A DNA stretch of 42,983 nt from an uncultured Anaeromyxobacter sp. (lineage in GTDB: Bacteria; Myxococcota; Myxococcia; Myxococcales; Anaeromyxobacteraceae): positions 1 through 42,983 of the forward strand of contig CAIVAR010000016.1 of assembly GCA_903904005.1 (NCBI GenBank), in the 5' to 3' direction. The translations under genes were made by a program, and so were the position numbers. Numbering within the stretch: the stretch's first letter is position 1; each line of letters starts with the position of its first letter. Below, piece by piece: positions 25,325 through 35,085 of the stretch. The notes under the pieces were generated by a model. That model was not told the origin of the DNA and searched no databases. It worked only from the letters and a program-made list of their open reading frames with translations.

Positions 25325-27246
25325 CGGTGCCGCCGGTCTTCTCCTGGCGTTCCTTCGGGCTCTCGGCCGCCGCCGTGATCGGCGCGCCGGTGGTGGCCGG
25401 TCTCGGCCACGTCTTCCTGTCGGACCGGATGGGGCTGCCGGCCGGCACGGCCTCGGGGCTCGCCGTCGCCGCCGGGGCCGCCTGGGCGCTCGGGGGAGGG
25501 GCCGCCGCGGCGGTGGCCGGGCGCCGCATCGCCTTCTACGAGACGGTGGCCGCCTTCCTGCTCCTCCTGGCCCTCGCCCTCGGCCCGCTGGTCTTCCTGC
25601 TCCCCCTGCTGCGCGGCCTCCCGCTCGTGCTCCACGCCTGGCAGTACCAGGGGCAGGTGGTGCTCACCGCCGGGCTCCTCCTCGTGTGCGGGACGTCGGG
25701 GGCGCTCGCCTTCCTGGGCTCGACCGCCGCCTTCCTGCTCACCGGGTCGGGCCGGTTCGACCCGTCGATGGGCTGGGAGCTCTTCGTGGCTCGGAGCCAC
25801 CTGCGGCTCCACGCCCGGACCCTGGGGGCGCTCTTCCTCATCGTGGTCACCGGCGTCGTGCCCGGCCTCCTCGCCGGCATCGCCTGGTCGGCCTGGCAGG
25901 ACCGCAAGGCCCGCCGCGCCGCGGCGGCCGGCGAGCCCCACGATCGCCCCCGCCTCCCCGCCACCATGCTCATGACCCTCATCTCCATCGGCGGCGTGGC
26001 CACCGGGGTCTGGGCCCTCACCGTGGTGCTCTCGGTGATGAGCGGCTTCGAGCAGGACCTCAAGTCCAAGATCCTGGGGGCCCACGCGCACGGGGTGGTC
26101 CTCAAGTACGGACAGAACGACTTCACCGACTGGCGCGCCACGCAGGACCGGGTGCTCTCGGTGCCGGGCGTGGCCGCCTCCACCCCCTTCCTCTACGCCG
26201 AGGTGATGCTCTCGGCCGGGCAGAACCTGACCGGCTCCATCCTGAAGGGGGTCGACACCTCCACGCTGGGCAAGGTCACCGAGATCCCGCGCAGCCTGGA
26301 GGAGGGCAAGCTCGAGTGGCTGGACCGGCCCGCCGAGATCCCGCCGGCGCGGGCGCGCCAGGGGCTCAAGGAGGCGCTCGAGGGCGGCGGGGCGGGTGGG
26401 GCCGCCGCCGGGGTCGCCCCCGAGGTCGCACCCGAGGCCGCACCCGGGGAAAAGCTCCCCGGAATCCTGCTCGGCCGGGAGCTGGCCCGCGGGCTGCGGG
26501 TCGGGGTGGGGGACGTGGTCAACGTGGTCTCCCCGTTCGGCGACATCGGGCCGGCCGGCCCACAGCCGAAGAGCCGCCCCTTCCGCGTGGCCGGGCTCCT
26601 CTACAGCGGCTTCTACGAGTACGACGCCAAGTTCGCCTACCTCCAGCTGGCCGAGGCGCAGCGCTTCTTCGGCGCGGGCGACTCGGTGACCGGGCTGGAG
26701 CTCAAGGTGAAGGACGTGAACGCGGCCCGGCCGGTGATGCGCAAGGTCCTGGCCGCGCTGGAGGGCTACCCCTTCCGCACCAAGGACTGGGGAGAGATGA
26801 ACCGCAACCTCTTCTCGGCGCTCATGATGGAGCGGATCGCCATGGCCGTGATCCTGGGCTTCATCATGCTGGTGGCGAGCTTCATCGTGGTGGCGACGCT
26901 CGTCATGCTGGTGCTCGAGAAGACCCGCGAGATCGCGGTGCTCCGCTCCATGGGGGCCACCACCACGAGCATCATGAAGATCTTCGTGGCCGAGGGGCTC
27001 GCCATCGGCGTCGTGGGCACCGGGTTCGGGCTCCTCCTCGGGCTCGGCACCACCGCGCTCGTCTCCCGGGTGGGGATCCCGCTCGACCCGGAGGTCTACT
27101 ACATCAGCCACCTGCCGGTGCTCGTGGACGCGGGCGACTTCGCGCTGGTGGCGCTCGCCGCCGTCGCGCTCTCGTACCTCGCCACGATCTACCCGGCCAC
27201 GCGCGCCGCCCGGCTCGAGCCGGTCGAAGGGCTCCGGGGCGAGTGA
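25321..27246 (+). CDS. lipoprotein-releasing ABC transporter permease (LolC/E) with extra N-terminal membrane module
   Basis: A 641-residue inner-membrane permease that extracts lipoproteins for transfer to the outer membrane. The LolC/E core is clear: [35 protein letters not shown] (TM1 and periplasmic start), a large periplasmic domain (about 240-500), and the FtsX-like end ([20 protein letters not shown], then three TM helices). It is much longer than usual: the normal opening [10 protein letters not shown] appears only at about residue 150. Before it lie four hydrophobic segments (about 14-33, 42-66, 76-97, 113-140), and another (166-190) separates it from TM1. A low-complexity Gly/Ala/Pro insertion sits in the periplasmic domain. 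GTG start overlaps lysS (GTGA); GTG at 25327 is also possible. Confidence 0.9.
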   Translation: MTVPPVFSWRSFGLSAAAVIGAPVVAGLGHVFLSDRMGLPAGTASGLAVAAGAAWALGGGAAAAVAGRRIAFYETVAAFLLLLALALGPLVFLLPLLRGLPLVLHAWQYQGQVVLTAGLLLVCGTSGALAFLGSTAAFLLTGSGRFDPSMGWELFVARSHLRLHARTLGALFLIVVTGVVPGLLAGIAWSAWQDRKARRAAAAGEPHDRPRLPATMLMTLISIGGVATGVWALTVVLSVMSGFEQDLKSKILGAHAHGVVLKYGQNDFTDWRATQDRVLSVPGVAASTPFLYAEVMLSAGQNLTGSILKGVDTSTLGKVTEIPRSLEEGKLEWLDRPAEIPPARARQGLKEALEGGGAGGAAAGVAPEVAPEAAPGEKLPGILLGRELARGLRVGVGDVVNVVSPFGDIGPAGPQPKSRPFRVAGLLYSGFYEYDAKFAYLQLAEAQRFFGAGDSVTGLELKVKDVNAARPVMRKVLAALEGYPFRTKDWGEMNRNLFSALMMERIAMAVILGFIMLVASFIVVATLVMLVLEKTREIAVLRSMGATTTSIMKIFVAEGLAIGVVGTGFGLLLGLGTTALVSRVGIPLDPEVYYISHLPVLVDAGDFALVALAAVALSYLATIYPATRAARLEPVEGLRGE

Positions 27247-27917
27247 TGGCCCCCCTGCTCGAGATCGAGGGGCTGTCCAAGGCCTACCTGACCGGCGGGC
27301 GCCGGCTCGAGGTGCTGCACGGGGTGAGCCTCACCATCGAGGCCGGGGAGATGGTGGCGCTCACCGGGCCGTCCGGGGCCGGGAAGAGCACATTCCTCCA
27401 CCTGGTGGGGGCGCTCGACGTCCCCACGGCCGGGCGGGTGGTCTTCGAGGGGCGCGACCTGGCCGCGCTCGACGACGGGGAGCGGGCCCGGTTCCGCAAC
27501 GATTCGGTGGGGTTCGTCTTCCAGAGCCACCACCTCCTGCCGGAGTTCACCGCCCTCGAGAACGCCATGATGCCGGGGCTGGTCCGGCGGCTCCCCCGGC
27601 CGGAGGCGCGCCGGCGGGCCGAGGAGAGCCTCGCCCGGGTGGGGCTCTCGGGACGGCTGTCGCACCGCCCCGGGGAGCTCTCGGGAGGGGAGCAGCAGCG
27701 GGTCGCGCTCGCCCGGGCGCTCGTCCTCCAGCCCCGCCTCCTTCTCGCCGACGAGCCCACCGGAAACCTGGATCCACAAACCGCCGAGGGCATCCACGAG
27801 TTGCTCCAGCAGCTGAACCGGGAGCTCGGGATCACCGGGGTCGTGGTGACCCACAACGAGAAGCTCGCCGAGTCGCTGGGACGCCGGGTCCGCCTGCTGG
27901 CAGGCCGGCTGGCCTAG
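27246..27917 (+). CDS. lolD: lipoprotein-releasing ABC transporter ATP-binding protein
   Basis: A 223-residue ATPase that powers lipoprotein release with the LolC-type permease. Walker [11 protein letters not shown]-loop ([17 protein letters not shown], characteristic of LolD), signature [15 protein letters not shown], Walker [13 protein letters not shown], and the switch His in VVTHN are all intact. Its ATG overlaps the permease stop by one base (TGATG), so the two subunits are made in step. Only one permease gene is present, so the transporter is probably a homodimer of the LolC/E hybrid type. Confidence 0.95.
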   Translation: MAPLLEIEGLSKAYLTGGRRLEVLHGVSLTIEAGEMVALTGPSGAGKSTFLHLVGALDVPTAGRVVFEGRDLAALDDGERARFRNDSVGFVFQSHHLLPEFTALENAMMPGLVRRLPRPEARRRAEESLARVGLSGRLSHRPGELSGGEQQRVALARALVLQPRLLLADEPTGNLDPQTAEGIHELLQQLNRELGITGVVVTHNEKLAESLGRRVRLLAGRLA

Positions 27918-27937
27918 GGTCGCGAAAGGACAGCCAA

Positions 27938-30478
27938 TTGCCTTTGAGGTTTTCCCGGGCATGCACTAGATTCCGCGGCTTCGTGAGGAGCTCCCTCCCC
28001 ATCGTCGCGCTCGTGTGCCTGCTTGCCGGTCCGGCGGCTGCGCGCGCCCAGTCGGTTGCGCCCGCTCCGATCCAGCCGGCGCCGTCCGCGCCCGCCCTCG
28101 CGCCCGCGCCCGTCCCGTCCGCCGTCGCGCCCGGGGTCGCGCCTGCCGAGGCCGCCGAACCGGCACCCGAGCCGACCGGGCCCGTCGTCGGCGCCATCGA
28201 GGTGGAGGGCAACCGGCGCGTCGAGATCGACGCCGTCAAGGCGGCCATGACCACCAAGGTCGGCTCGCCGGTCGACGGCAAGTCCCTCCAGGCCGACGTC
28301 CGGGCCGTGATGAAGCTCGGCTACTTCTCCGACGTCGCCATCGAGGAGAAGGGCTCGCCCTCCCGCCCGACGCTGGTGGTGAAGGTGGTGGAGAAGCCCT
28401 CGGTCCAGGACTTCAAGATCGAGGGCAACGACGAGATCTCGGCCGACGACCTCAAGGAGGCGATCGAGGTCAAGCGTTACGCCATCCTCGACCTCACCAC
28501 CGTCCGCAAGACGGTGAAGAAGATCCAGGAGAAGTACACCGAGAAGGGCTTCTACCTGGCCGACGTCACCTTCCGGATGGAGGACCGCCCCGACAACCAG
28601 GTGGTGGTGGTCTTCGTGGTCAACGAGCGGGCCAAGGTCCAGGTCCGGCGCATCCACTTCCTGGGCAACGACAAGGTTCCCAAGGAGGAGATCCTCCCCT
28701 TCATGCAGACCCAGGAGGGGAGCTACCTCGCCTTCCTGTCGTCGGTGGGGACCTACAAGGAGGACGCCTTCACCCGCGACCTCCAGGCCATCCAGGCGGT
28801 CTACCTCGAGCGCGGCTACGTGAGCGCCAAGGTGGGCAAGCCCACCATCGCGCTCAGCCCGGACCGCACCAGCCTCTTCATCAGCATCCCCATCGAGGAA
28901 GGGGAGCAGTACACCGTCGGCAAGCTCGACTTCTCCGGCGAGCTGCTGGGGATGCGCCCCTTCCTGCCCCAGCTCCTGCAGTCGGCCGAGGGGCAGCTCT
29001 TCGTGCGCTCCAAGGTGGGCCACGACCTCTTCGCGGTGGCCGACTTCTACAAGGACATGGGCTACGCCTACGTCAACGTGAACCCGGTGACGGCCCTCGA
29101 TCCCAAGGCCCGCACCCTGGGGCTCACCTTCGACGTCCAGCCCGGCCAGAAGGTCTTCTTCGAGCGCATCGAGGTCCAGGGCAACCAGAAGACCCGCGAC
29201 AAGGTGGTGCGGCGCGAGCTGCGCATCTACGAGGGCGATCTCTACAGCGCCTCGGCCATCAAGATCTCGAAGCAGCGCATCACCGCGCTCGGCTACTTCG
29301 AGACCGTCGAGATCTCCACCAAGAAGGGGAGCGCCGAGGACCGCATCGTCGCGGTCGTCGAGGTGAAGGAGAAGGCCACCGGGACGTTCCAGATCGGGGC
29401 CGGGTTCTCCTCCTACGAGAACTTCATCCTCACCGCGCAGATCAGCCAGAACAACCTGTTCGGCTGGGGACAGACCCTGTCCCTCCAGGTGCAGTGGTCG
29501 TCGTTGCGGCAGCTCGGCCAGATCCAGTTCGTCGAGCCGTACTTCCTCGACACCAAGTGGACCTTCGCCTTCGACATCTACGCCAACGAGAACCTCTACG
29601 CCAACTTCACGCGTGGTGCGATCGGCGGCTCGCTCACCTGGGGCTACGAGCTGGCCGGCCTCTCGTGGTTCCTGCCCGGGCTCTCCAAGCTCGAGGACCT
29701 GCGCTTCTTCCTGACCTACACGCTGGAGCGCATCCGGGTCACCTCGTCCGTCCAGGACCTGCTGCTCTACAACCGCTTCCGGTCCGGCGTGACCAGCGCG
29801 GCGCGCTTCTCCATCGCCTGGGACCGGCGCGACAACCGGCTCTTCCCCACCCGCGGCTTCTACCTCTCCGCCTCCATCGACCTGGCCCCGCCCTTCCTGG
29901 CGCCGGCGGCGATCTTCGGCTCGCAGGTGAACCTCTTCTACCGGGAGACCATCGAGTTCCGCTTCTACCAGGAGATCTGGCAGGGGCTGACCGGCCGGTT
30001 CCGGCTGCTGGCCGGCGTGATCCGCGGCTGGGACGAGAACAACCCGGTCCCGGTGTCCGAGCTCTACTACGTCGGCGGCGTGAACACCGTCCGCGGCTAC
30101 CGGCTCTACTCCATCTCCCCGCTGGCGCCGGTGGGCTCGAGCACCAACCCCGACTCCGCCATGCGGCTGCTCCAGGTGGGCGGCAACAAGCAGCTGGTGA
30201 TGAACTTCGAGCTCGAGTACCCCATCGTCGAGAAGATGGGCATCCGGGCCGTGGTCTTCTTCGACATGGGCAACGCCTACTCGCCCGGTATCTACATCGA
30301 TCCCGCCGTTCCCCTCGGCCTCTACAAGGCGTGGGGCTTCGGCTTCCGGTGGTTCAGCCCCATCGGCCCGCTCCGCTTCGAGTGGGGATTCCCGCTGAAC
30401 CGCCGGGTTGACCCCGTGACCGGCGCCTACATCGACGCCCCCGTCGACTTCCAGTTCACCATCGGCAGCTTCTTCTGA
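27938..30478 (+). CDS. bamA: outer membrane protein assembly factor BamA
   Basis: An 846-residue Omp85-family insertase that folds beta-barrels into the outer membrane. A signal peptide (VALVCLLAGPAAARA) is followed by a Pro/Ala-rich linker of about 40 residues, which is not typical, then five POTRA domains (about 88-430; repeats such as VEGNRRVEIDAVKAAM, IEGNDEISADDLKEAI, FLGNDKVPKEEIL, VQGNQKTRDKVVRRELRIYEGD), and the 16-strand barrel ending in a terminal Phe. The barrel contains VRGY, the conserved L6 motif (NTVRGYRLYS). The TTG at 27938 has GAAAGGA 7 bases upstream; a GTG at 27983 follows a promoter-like pair and gives an equally good signal peptide. Confidence 0.93.
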   Translation: MPLRFSRACTRFRGFVRSSLPIVALVCLLAGPAAARAQSVAPAPIQPAPSAPALAPAPVPSAVAPGVAPAEAAEPAPEPTGPVVGAIEVEGNRRVEIDAVKAAMTTKVGSPVDGKSLQADVRAVMKLGYFSDVAIEEKGSPSRPTLVVKVVEKPSVQDFKIEGNDEISADDLKEAIEVKRYAILDLTTVRKTVKKIQEKYTEKGFYLADVTFRMEDRPDNQVVVVFVVNERAKVQVRRIHFLGNDKVPKEEILPFMQTQEGSYLAFLSSVGTYKEDAFTRDLQAIQAVYLERGYVSAKVGKPTIALSPDRTSLFISIPIEEGEQYTVGKLDFSGELLGMRPFLPQLLQSAEGQLFVRSKVGHDLFAVADFYKDMGYAYVNVNPVTALDPKARTLGLTFDVQPGQKVFFERIEVQGNQKTRDKVVRRELRIYEGDLYSASAIKISKQRITALGYFETVEISTKKGSAEDRIVAVVEVKEKATGTFQIGAGFSSYENFILTAQISQNNLFGWGQTLSLQVQWSSLRQLGQIQFVEPYFLDTKWTFAFDIYANENLYANFTRGAIGGSLTWGYELAGLSWFLPGLSKLEDLRFFLTYTLERIRVTSSVQDLLLYNRFRSGVTSAARFSIAWDRRDNRLFPTRGFYLSASIDLAPPFLAPAAIFGSQVNLFYRETIEFRFYQEIWQGLTGRFRLLAGVIRGWDENNPVPVSELYYVGGVNTVRGYRLYSISPLAPVGSSTNPDSAMRLLQVGGNKQLVMNFELEYPIVEKMGIRAVVFFDMGNAYSPGIYIDPAVPLGLYKAWGFGFRWFSPIGPLRFEWGFPLNRRVDPVTGAYIDAPVDFQFTIGSFF
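27944..27972 (+). promoter_or_regulatory. candidate internal promoter at the bamA 5' end
   Basis: TTGAGG (27944-27949), exactly 17 bases, TAGATT (27967-27972). It lies inside the longest bamA reading frame and 10 nt before the in-frame GTG at 27983, so it could produce a leaderless, shorter bamA message independent of lysS-lolCD. Confidence 0.5.
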
Positions 30479-30498
30479 CCGAAACAAGAGGAGAGATC

Positions 30499-31077
30499 AT
30501 GCGCAACGTCCCAGTCCTCGCCGCCATCGCGCTGGCGATCGCCGTTCCCCAGGCCTCCCGGGCCGCCGAGCTCAAGATCGGCTACGTCAACCTCCAGCAG
30601 GCCGTCAGCGAGGTCGACGAGGGCAAGGCCGCCCGCGACACGCTCAAGAAGGAGTTCGACGCCAAGCAGAAGACGCTCGACGACAAGCAGAACGAGCTGA
30701 AGCGGATGAAGGAGGACCTCGACAAGCAGATGGTCGTCATGTCCGACGACGCCAAGCGGGAGAAGGCCATCGAGTTCGAGCGCAAGGTCAACGAGCTGCA
30801 GCAGCTCTACGGGCAGATGCAGAAGGATCTGCAGGAGCGCGAGCGCGACATGATGAAGGTCATCTTCGACAAGATGGAGGCCGTCATCAAGGACATCGCC
30901 ACCGCCGAGGGCTACGGGTACGTCTTCGAGCAGCAGAACGCCGGGCTCATGGTGGCCCCGCAGTCGGCCAACATGACGCAGGAGCTCGTCCGGCGGTACA
31001 ACGCCAAGTACAAGGCGGGCGCCCCGGCCAAGAAGGCCGCTGCCCCGAAGGCCGCGCCGGCTCCCGCGACGAAGTAG
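30499..31077 (+). CDS. skp: periplasmic chaperone Skp/OmpH family
   Basis: A 192-residue exported protein that holds unfolded outer-membrane proteins on their way to BamA. Signal peptide (VLAAIALAIAVPQASRA), then the OmpH opening IGYVNLQQAVSEV, a long charged coiled coil (about 45-125, tentacle helices), and the closing strand GYGYVFEQQNAGLMVAP. The last 22 residues form a Lys/Ala/Pro tail (AGAPAKKAAAPKAAPAPATK), which is outside the Skp fold. The ribosome binding site AGGAGAG precedes the ATG. It sits 20 bases after bamA and 8 before lpxD, the usual bamA-skp-lpxD order. Confidence 0.94.
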   Translation: MRNVPVLAAIALAIAVPQASRAAELKIGYVNLQQAVSEVDEGKAARDTLKKEFDAKQKTLDDKQNELKRMKEDLDKQMVVMSDDAKREKAIEFERKVNELQQLYGQMQKDLQERERDMMKVIFDKMEAVIKDIATAEGYGYVFEQQNAGLMVAPQSANMTQELVRRYNAKYKAGAPAKKAAAPKAAPAPATK

Positions 31078-31085
31078 GAGGTTCC

Positions 31086-32132
31086 GTGCACTTCAGCCTC
31101 GCCGAGCTGGCGAATCGGGTCGGCGGTCGGGTCGAGGGGGACGGGTCCATCCGCATCGAGCGGGTCATGCCGCTCGAGGAGGCGGGCCCGTCCGACATCT
31201 CCTTCTTCTCGAACCGTAGATACGTGGCCGAGTTCGCGGCCACCCGCGCCGGGGCGGTCATCGTCGGCGAGGGGGAGCAGGTGGCCCCGGGGCGCACCGT
31301 CCTGCGTTCGGGCAACGCCTACCTGGCCTTCGCCCGGATCTCGACCCTCTTCCACCCGCCCCGCGAGTCGGTTCCGGAGATCTCGCCGCAGGCGGTGATC
31401 CTGGAGGGCGCGGTCGTCGACCCGAGCGCCGAGGTCCAGGCGCTCGCCTTCGTCGGCCGCGGCGCGACCATCGGGGCCCGGACCATCCTCTTCCCGGGGG
31501 TGGTGGTGGGGCACGGAGCGCGGGTCGGCGACGACTGCATCCTCCACCCCAACGTGGTGGTGGGCGACCGGTGCGTGGTGGGCAACCGCTGCATCCTGCA
31601 GCCGGGGGCGGTCCTGGGTGGCGACGGCTTCGGTTTCGCCTTCGACATGGAGGGGGACGGCTCGGGCCCGCGCCACGTGAAGGTGCCGCAGTCGGGGATC
31701 GCCGAGATCGAGGACGACGTCGAGCTGGGCGTCAACTCCTGTGTCGACCGGGCCACGCTGGGCCGGACCGTGGTCCGGCGGGGCGCCAAGATAGACAACC
31801 TGGTGCAGCTGGCCCACAACGTCGAGATCGGCCCGCTCTCCCTCATCGCCGCCCAGACCGGGATCTCCGGGTCGACCAAGGTCGGCATGGGCGTGGCCAT
31901 GGGGGGCCAGGTCGGCATCGTCGGCCATCTCTCCATCGGCGACGGGGCCCGGTTCGGGGCCAAGGCGGGGGTCCACAACGACGTGCCGGCGGGCGAGGTC
32001 TACTCCGGCTACCCGGCCGTGCCGCACCGGGACTGGCTGCGGGAATCGGCCGCGCTCCGGGCCCTTCCGGCGCTGGTGAAGCGGGTTCGGGAACTCGAGA
32101 AGACCATGAAGAAGCTCCAGGAGGAAAAATGA
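31086..32132 (+). CDS. lpxD: UDP-3-O-(3-hydroxyacyl)glucosamine N-acyltransferase
   Basis: A 348-residue lipid A enzyme that adds the second hydroxyacyl chain (N-linked). The N-terminal uridine-binding domain (about 1-95; FFSNRRYVAEF) is followed by the left-handed beta-helix of hexapeptide repeats (about 100-310), with catalytic His244 in LVQLAHNVEIG and GGDGFGFAFD before it. A C-terminal helix closes it ([15 protein letters not shown]). The start is GTG with GGAGG 5 bases upstream. Its stop overlaps the fabZ ATG by 4 bases (ATGA). Confidence 0.96.
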   Translation: MHFSLAELANRVGGRVEGDGSIRIERVMPLEEAGPSDISFFSNRRYVAEFAATRAGAVIVGEGEQVAPGRTVLRSGNAYLAFARISTLFHPPRESVPEISPQAVILEGAVVDPSAEVQALAFVGRGATIGARTILFPGVVVGHGARVGDDCILHPNVVVGDRCVVGNRCILQPGAVLGGDGFGFAFDMEGDGSGPRHVKVPQSGIAEIEDDVELGVNSCVDRATLGRTVVRRGAKIDNLVQLAHNVEIGPLSLIAAQTGISGSTKVGMGVAMGGQVGIVGHLSIGDGARFGAKAGVHNDVPAGEVYSGYPAVPHRDWLRESAALRALPALVKRVRELEKTMKKLQEEK

Positions 32133-32596
32133 GCGAGAAGCCCGGCATCCTCATGGACGTGAACGCCATCGAGGCCATCCTCCCGCACCGCTACCCGTTC
32201 CTGCTCGTCGACCGGGTCCTTTCGATGGACCCCGGGAAGAAGCTCGTGGCGGTGAAGTGCGTGACCGTGAACGAACCCTTCTTCGGCGGCCACTTCCCCG
32301 GCCACCCGGTCATGCCGGGCGTCCTCATCCTGGAGGCGCTGGCCCAGGCCGCCGGGCTGCTCGTCAAGGCCTCGATGACCGAGGACACGTCCAACAAGGT
32401 CACCTACCTCATGGCCATCGACAACGCGCGTTTCCGCAAGCCGGTGGTGCCCGGCGACCGGCTGGAACTCCACGTCGAGGTCGTGAGGCAGAAGGGTCCC
32501 ATCTGGAAGACGAGGGGGGTGGGCAAGGTCGACGGCGAGGTCGTCGCCGAGGCCGACTACATGGCCATGCTCGTCGACCGGACGAAGGGCAAGTAG
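32129..32596 (+). CDS. fabZ: 3-hydroxyacyl-ACP dehydratase FabZ
   Basis: A 155-residue hot-dog-fold dehydratase of fatty acid elongation. It competes with LpxA and LpxD for the 3-hydroxyacyl-ACP pool, which explains its place in the lipid A cluster. The catalytic pair is visible: His55 ([14 protein letters not shown]) and Glu69 ([11 protein letters not shown]); [14 protein letters not shown] at the N-terminus is the family signature. The ATG sits within the lpxD stop (ATGA), with AGGAGGAAAA just before it as a strong ribosome binding site. Confidence 0.96.
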   Translation: MSEKPGILMDVNAIEAILPHRYPFLLVDRVLSMDPGKKLVAVKCVTVNEPFFGGHFPGHPVMPGVLILEALAQAAGLLVKASMTEDTSNKVTYLMAIDNARFRKPVVPGDRLELHVEVVRQKGPIWKTRGVGKVDGEVVAEADYMAMLVDRTKGK

Positions 32597-32598
32597 CC

Positions 32599-33372
32599 AT
32601 GGCCATCCATCCCACCGCCATCGTCTCGTCCGGCGCCGAGCTCCACCCCAGCTGCGAGATCGGGCCCTACGCCATCATCGGCCCCAGGGTCCGCATGGGC
32701 CCGGGCAACACCGTGGGCGCGCACGCCGTCGTCGAGGGCAACACCACGCTCGGGACCGGCAACCGGATCTTCGCCCACGCCGTGGTGGGCGCGCCCCCGC
32801 AGGACCTCAAGTACCGCGGCGAGGACACCCGGCTCGAGATGGGCGACGGGAACATGGTCCGCGAGTTCGCCTCGGTCCACACCGGGACCGTCGGCGGCGG
32901 CGGGGTGACCCGTTTCGCCAACCAGTGCCTCATCATGGCGTCGGCCCACGTGGCCCACGACGTCCAGCTGGGCGACCGCTGCATCGTGGCCACCTTCTGC
33001 GCGCTGGCCGGCCATGTCGAGGCCGAGGACGGCGTCATCTTCGGCGGCGTCTCGGCGGTGCAGCAGTTCTCGCGCATCGGCCGGCTCGCCTACGTGGGCG
33101 GCATCACCGGCGTGAACATGGACGTGGCCCCCTACCTCATGGTCTCCGGCCCGCGCGGGGAGGTCATGGGCGTCAACCTCATCGGGCTGCAGCGCGCCGG
33201 CTTCACCGAGGAGCAGATCGGGCGCGTGAAGAACGCCTACAAGATCGTCTTCCGGTCCAAGCTGCCGCTCCAGGAGGCGCTGGCCCAGGTCCGCGCCGAG
33301 ATGGGCGGGCACCCCGAGATCGCACACTGGGTGAAGTTCATCGAGGGGTCCGAGCGGGGGATCATGCGGTAG
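32599..33372 (+). CDS. lpxA: UDP-N-acetylglucosamine O-acyltransferase
   Basis: A 257-residue cytosolic trimer-forming acyltransferase, the first step of lipid A synthesis. The left-handed beta-helix ([22 protein letters not shown] onward) leads to catalytic His120 in [11 protein letters not shown], followed by [13 protein letters not shown] and the C-terminal helical domain ([22 protein letters not shown]). The ATG is 2 bases after the fabZ stop. Its last base of the stop is shared with the GTG of the next gene, so all lipid A genes here are translationally linked. Confidence 0.96.
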   Translation: MAIHPTAIVSSGAELHPSCEIGPYAIIGPRVRMGPGNTVGAHAVVEGNTTLGTGNRIFAHAVVGAPPQDLKYRGEDTRLEMGDGNMVREFASVHTGTVGGGGVTRFANQCLIMASAHVAHDVQLGDRCIVATFCALAGHVEAEDGVIFGGVSAVQQFSRIGRLAYVGGITGVNMDVAPYLMVSGPRGEVMGVNLIGLQRAGFTEEQIGRVKNAYKIVFRSKLPLQEALAQVRAEMGGHPEIAHWVKFIEGSERGIMR

Positions 33373-34175
33373 TGGCCACCATCGGCCTCATCGCCGGCGG
33401 CGGACGCTTCCCCATCCTCTTCGCCGAGAGTGCGCGCCGCGCCGGCCACCGGGTGGTCGCGGCCGCCCACGTGAACCAGACCGATCCGGCCCTGGAGAAG
33501 GCGGTCGACGCCTGCACCTGGGTGAAGCTCGGACAGTTCGGCAAGGTCTTCGAGGTCCTGAAGGGGGCCGGCTGCACGCAGGTGGTGATGCTGGGCGGGA
33601 TCACCAAGGCCCGGTTCTTCCGGGACGCGTGGCTCGACGCCCTGGGCCTCCAGATCCTGGCCCGGCTCGCGGTGAAGACCGACGACAGCGTGCTGCGGGC
33701 CATCGCGGGGGCGCTCGAGGATCGCGGGCTTCCGGTGGGCGACCCCTCCCTCTTCCTGCAGGATCGGCTGGCCCGGGAGGGCGTGATGGGGAAGCGCGAG
33801 CCCACCGAGGAGCAGTGGGCCGATGCCCGCTACGGTCTCGAGCTGGCCCGCGCCATCGGGCGGCTCGACCTGGGGCAGACGGTGGTGGTGAAGGACCGGG
33901 TCGCCGTCGCGGTGGAGGCCCTCGAGGGCACCGACGCCTGCATCCGGCGCGGGGGCGAGCTGGCCAAGGAGGGGGCGGTCGTGGTGAAGGCGGTGAAGCC
34001 CACCCAGGACCGGCGCTTCGACCTGCCCGCGGTGGGGCCGGACACGGTCGACTCGATGAAGGAGTCGGGCTGCCAGGTCCTCGCCGTCGAGGCCGGGACC
34101 ACCCTGGTCATGGACCTCGACGAGATGGTCCGCCGGGCCGACAAGGCGAAGATCGCGCTCGTCGGGCTGCGCTGA
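33372..34175 (+). CDS. lpxI: UDP-2,3-diacylglucosamine pyrophosphatase LpxI (DUF1009)
   Basis: A 267-residue enzyme hydrolysing UDP-2,3-diacylglucosamine to lipid X and UMP, the alternative to LpxH found in alpha- and deltaproteobacterial lineages. The N-terminal Rossmann-like domain starts [20 protein letters not shown]. The C-terminal DUF1009 domain carries [44 protein letters not shown] and ends [14 protein letters not shown] start shares one base with the lpxA stop. lpxB, its usual downstream neighbour, is absent from this window. Confidence 0.93.
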   Translation: MATIGLIAGGGRFPILFAESARRAGHRVVAAAHVNQTDPALEKAVDACTWVKLGQFGKVFEVLKGAGCTQVVMLGGITKARFFRDAWLDALGLQILARLAVKTDDSVLRAIAGALEDRGLPVGDPSLFLQDRLAREGVMGKREPTEEQWADARYGLELARAIGRLDLGQTVVVKDRVAVAVEALEGTDACIRRGGELAKEGAVVVKAVKPTQDRRFDLPAVGPDTVDSMKESGCQVLAVEAGTTLVMDLDEMVRRADKAKIALVGLR

Positions 34176-34465
34176 TGCCCTGGCTCCGCGAGGTCCCGGG
34201 GGCGGTGCTCCTGGAGATCCTGGTCCAGCCGCGGGCGTCCCGGACCCGGGTCGTGGGCGTGCACGACGGCCGTCTCAAGGTGCAGCTGGCCGCGCCCCCC
34301 GTCGACGGGGAGGCGAACCAGGCCCTGGTCGACTTCCTGGCGGGGGCGCTCGGCGCGCGCCGGTCGGACGTGTCGATCGAGCGCGGCGACTCGGGCCGGC
34401 GGAAGACGGTGCGGGTGACGGGGGCGGGGGGCGCCGCGGTCCGGGCGGCGCTCCTTCCCGGGTAG
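34175..34465 (+). CDS. YggU/DUF167 family protein
   Basis: A 96-residue small protein of the UPF0235 family (E. coli YggU, human C15orf40); function unknown. The fold-defining residues are present: [32 protein letters not shown], then [10 protein letters not shown] and [16 protein letters not shown]. Its ATG shares one base with the lpxI stop (TGATG). It ends the envelope gene run; no hairpin terminator is apparent after it. Confidence 0.9.
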   Translation: MPWLREVPGAVLLEILVQPRASRTRVVGVHDGRLKVQLAAPPVDGEANQALVDFLAGALGARRSDVSIERGDSGRRKTVRVTGAGGAAVRAALLPG

Positions 34466-34714
34466 TGTTCCCGCCGGGTCGCGGGGGTCCTCCGCGGTGC
34501 CGGCGCCCCGTGGCCCGCCTCGTCGCTGGCCGCGCGGGTCCTCGCGGTCCGGGCTTGCTGCGGCCGGCTGGCGCCGACGACACCGGTCCCGAGCGAGACC
34601 GGATCGGCGCCCGCTGCGGAGGCGCGGCGCGCCGAGGCGTCCCGGGGCGCCTGGCGCACTGGCGGGCCCCGCGACGCGACCGGCCGTGGCGAGTCGGGGG
34701 ATGAAGCCCCGCCG

Positions 34715-34860
34715 GCCCGTCCCCCCCCCCCGCCGCCAAACGGAACCGGGGGACGCGCGGGAGCCGCCGCCCCCCCCCAACGGAACCGGGGGACGCGCGG
34801 GAGCCGCCGCCCCCCCCCAACGGAAACGGGGGTGCGCGGGAGTCGCCTTCCCCCGTCGCT
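34715..34860. repeat. 40-bp tandem repeat with poly-C/poly-G tracts
   Basis: Two perfect 40-base copies (34741-34780 and 34781-34820), opening CGGAACCGGGGGACGCGCGG and ending in a run of nine C. A diverged third copy follows (34821-34860). A partial copy with a run of 12 C precedes them (about 34719-34740). The complementary strand has repeated G-runs of 5 to 12, which could form G-quadruplexes. Copy number and C-run lengths are prone to slippage and to assembly error. Confidence 0.85.
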
Positions 34861-35085
34861 CCGCCAGCCGGCCAGGGGGCATGCCGCGACGAGCTGCCCG
34901 CAGGGGCGCCGGCCCGGGCGACTTCGCGAGCGGTGTGGTCCGGCGCCATGTGGCCGAGGCGACGCCCGGGCCCGAGGACGTGCTGCGAGGAGCGGCGTGC
35001 CCCGGTGGCCGGCGGCACCCTGGACGGGGTCCAAGGCCACCCCCGGGCGACCCCGCTCGGTGTAGCCCCTCCCGGGGCGTCGTGC

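Noticed and set aside
34466-34720. Structured RNA such as RNase P RNA or tmRNA in the GC-rich gap
   Set aside because: None of the conserved words of those RNAs is present; strong folding is expected of any sequence with this composition.
34715-34860. CRISPR array
   Set aside because: Copies are directly adjacent 40-mers without spacers, only two are identical, and no cas genes are in the window.
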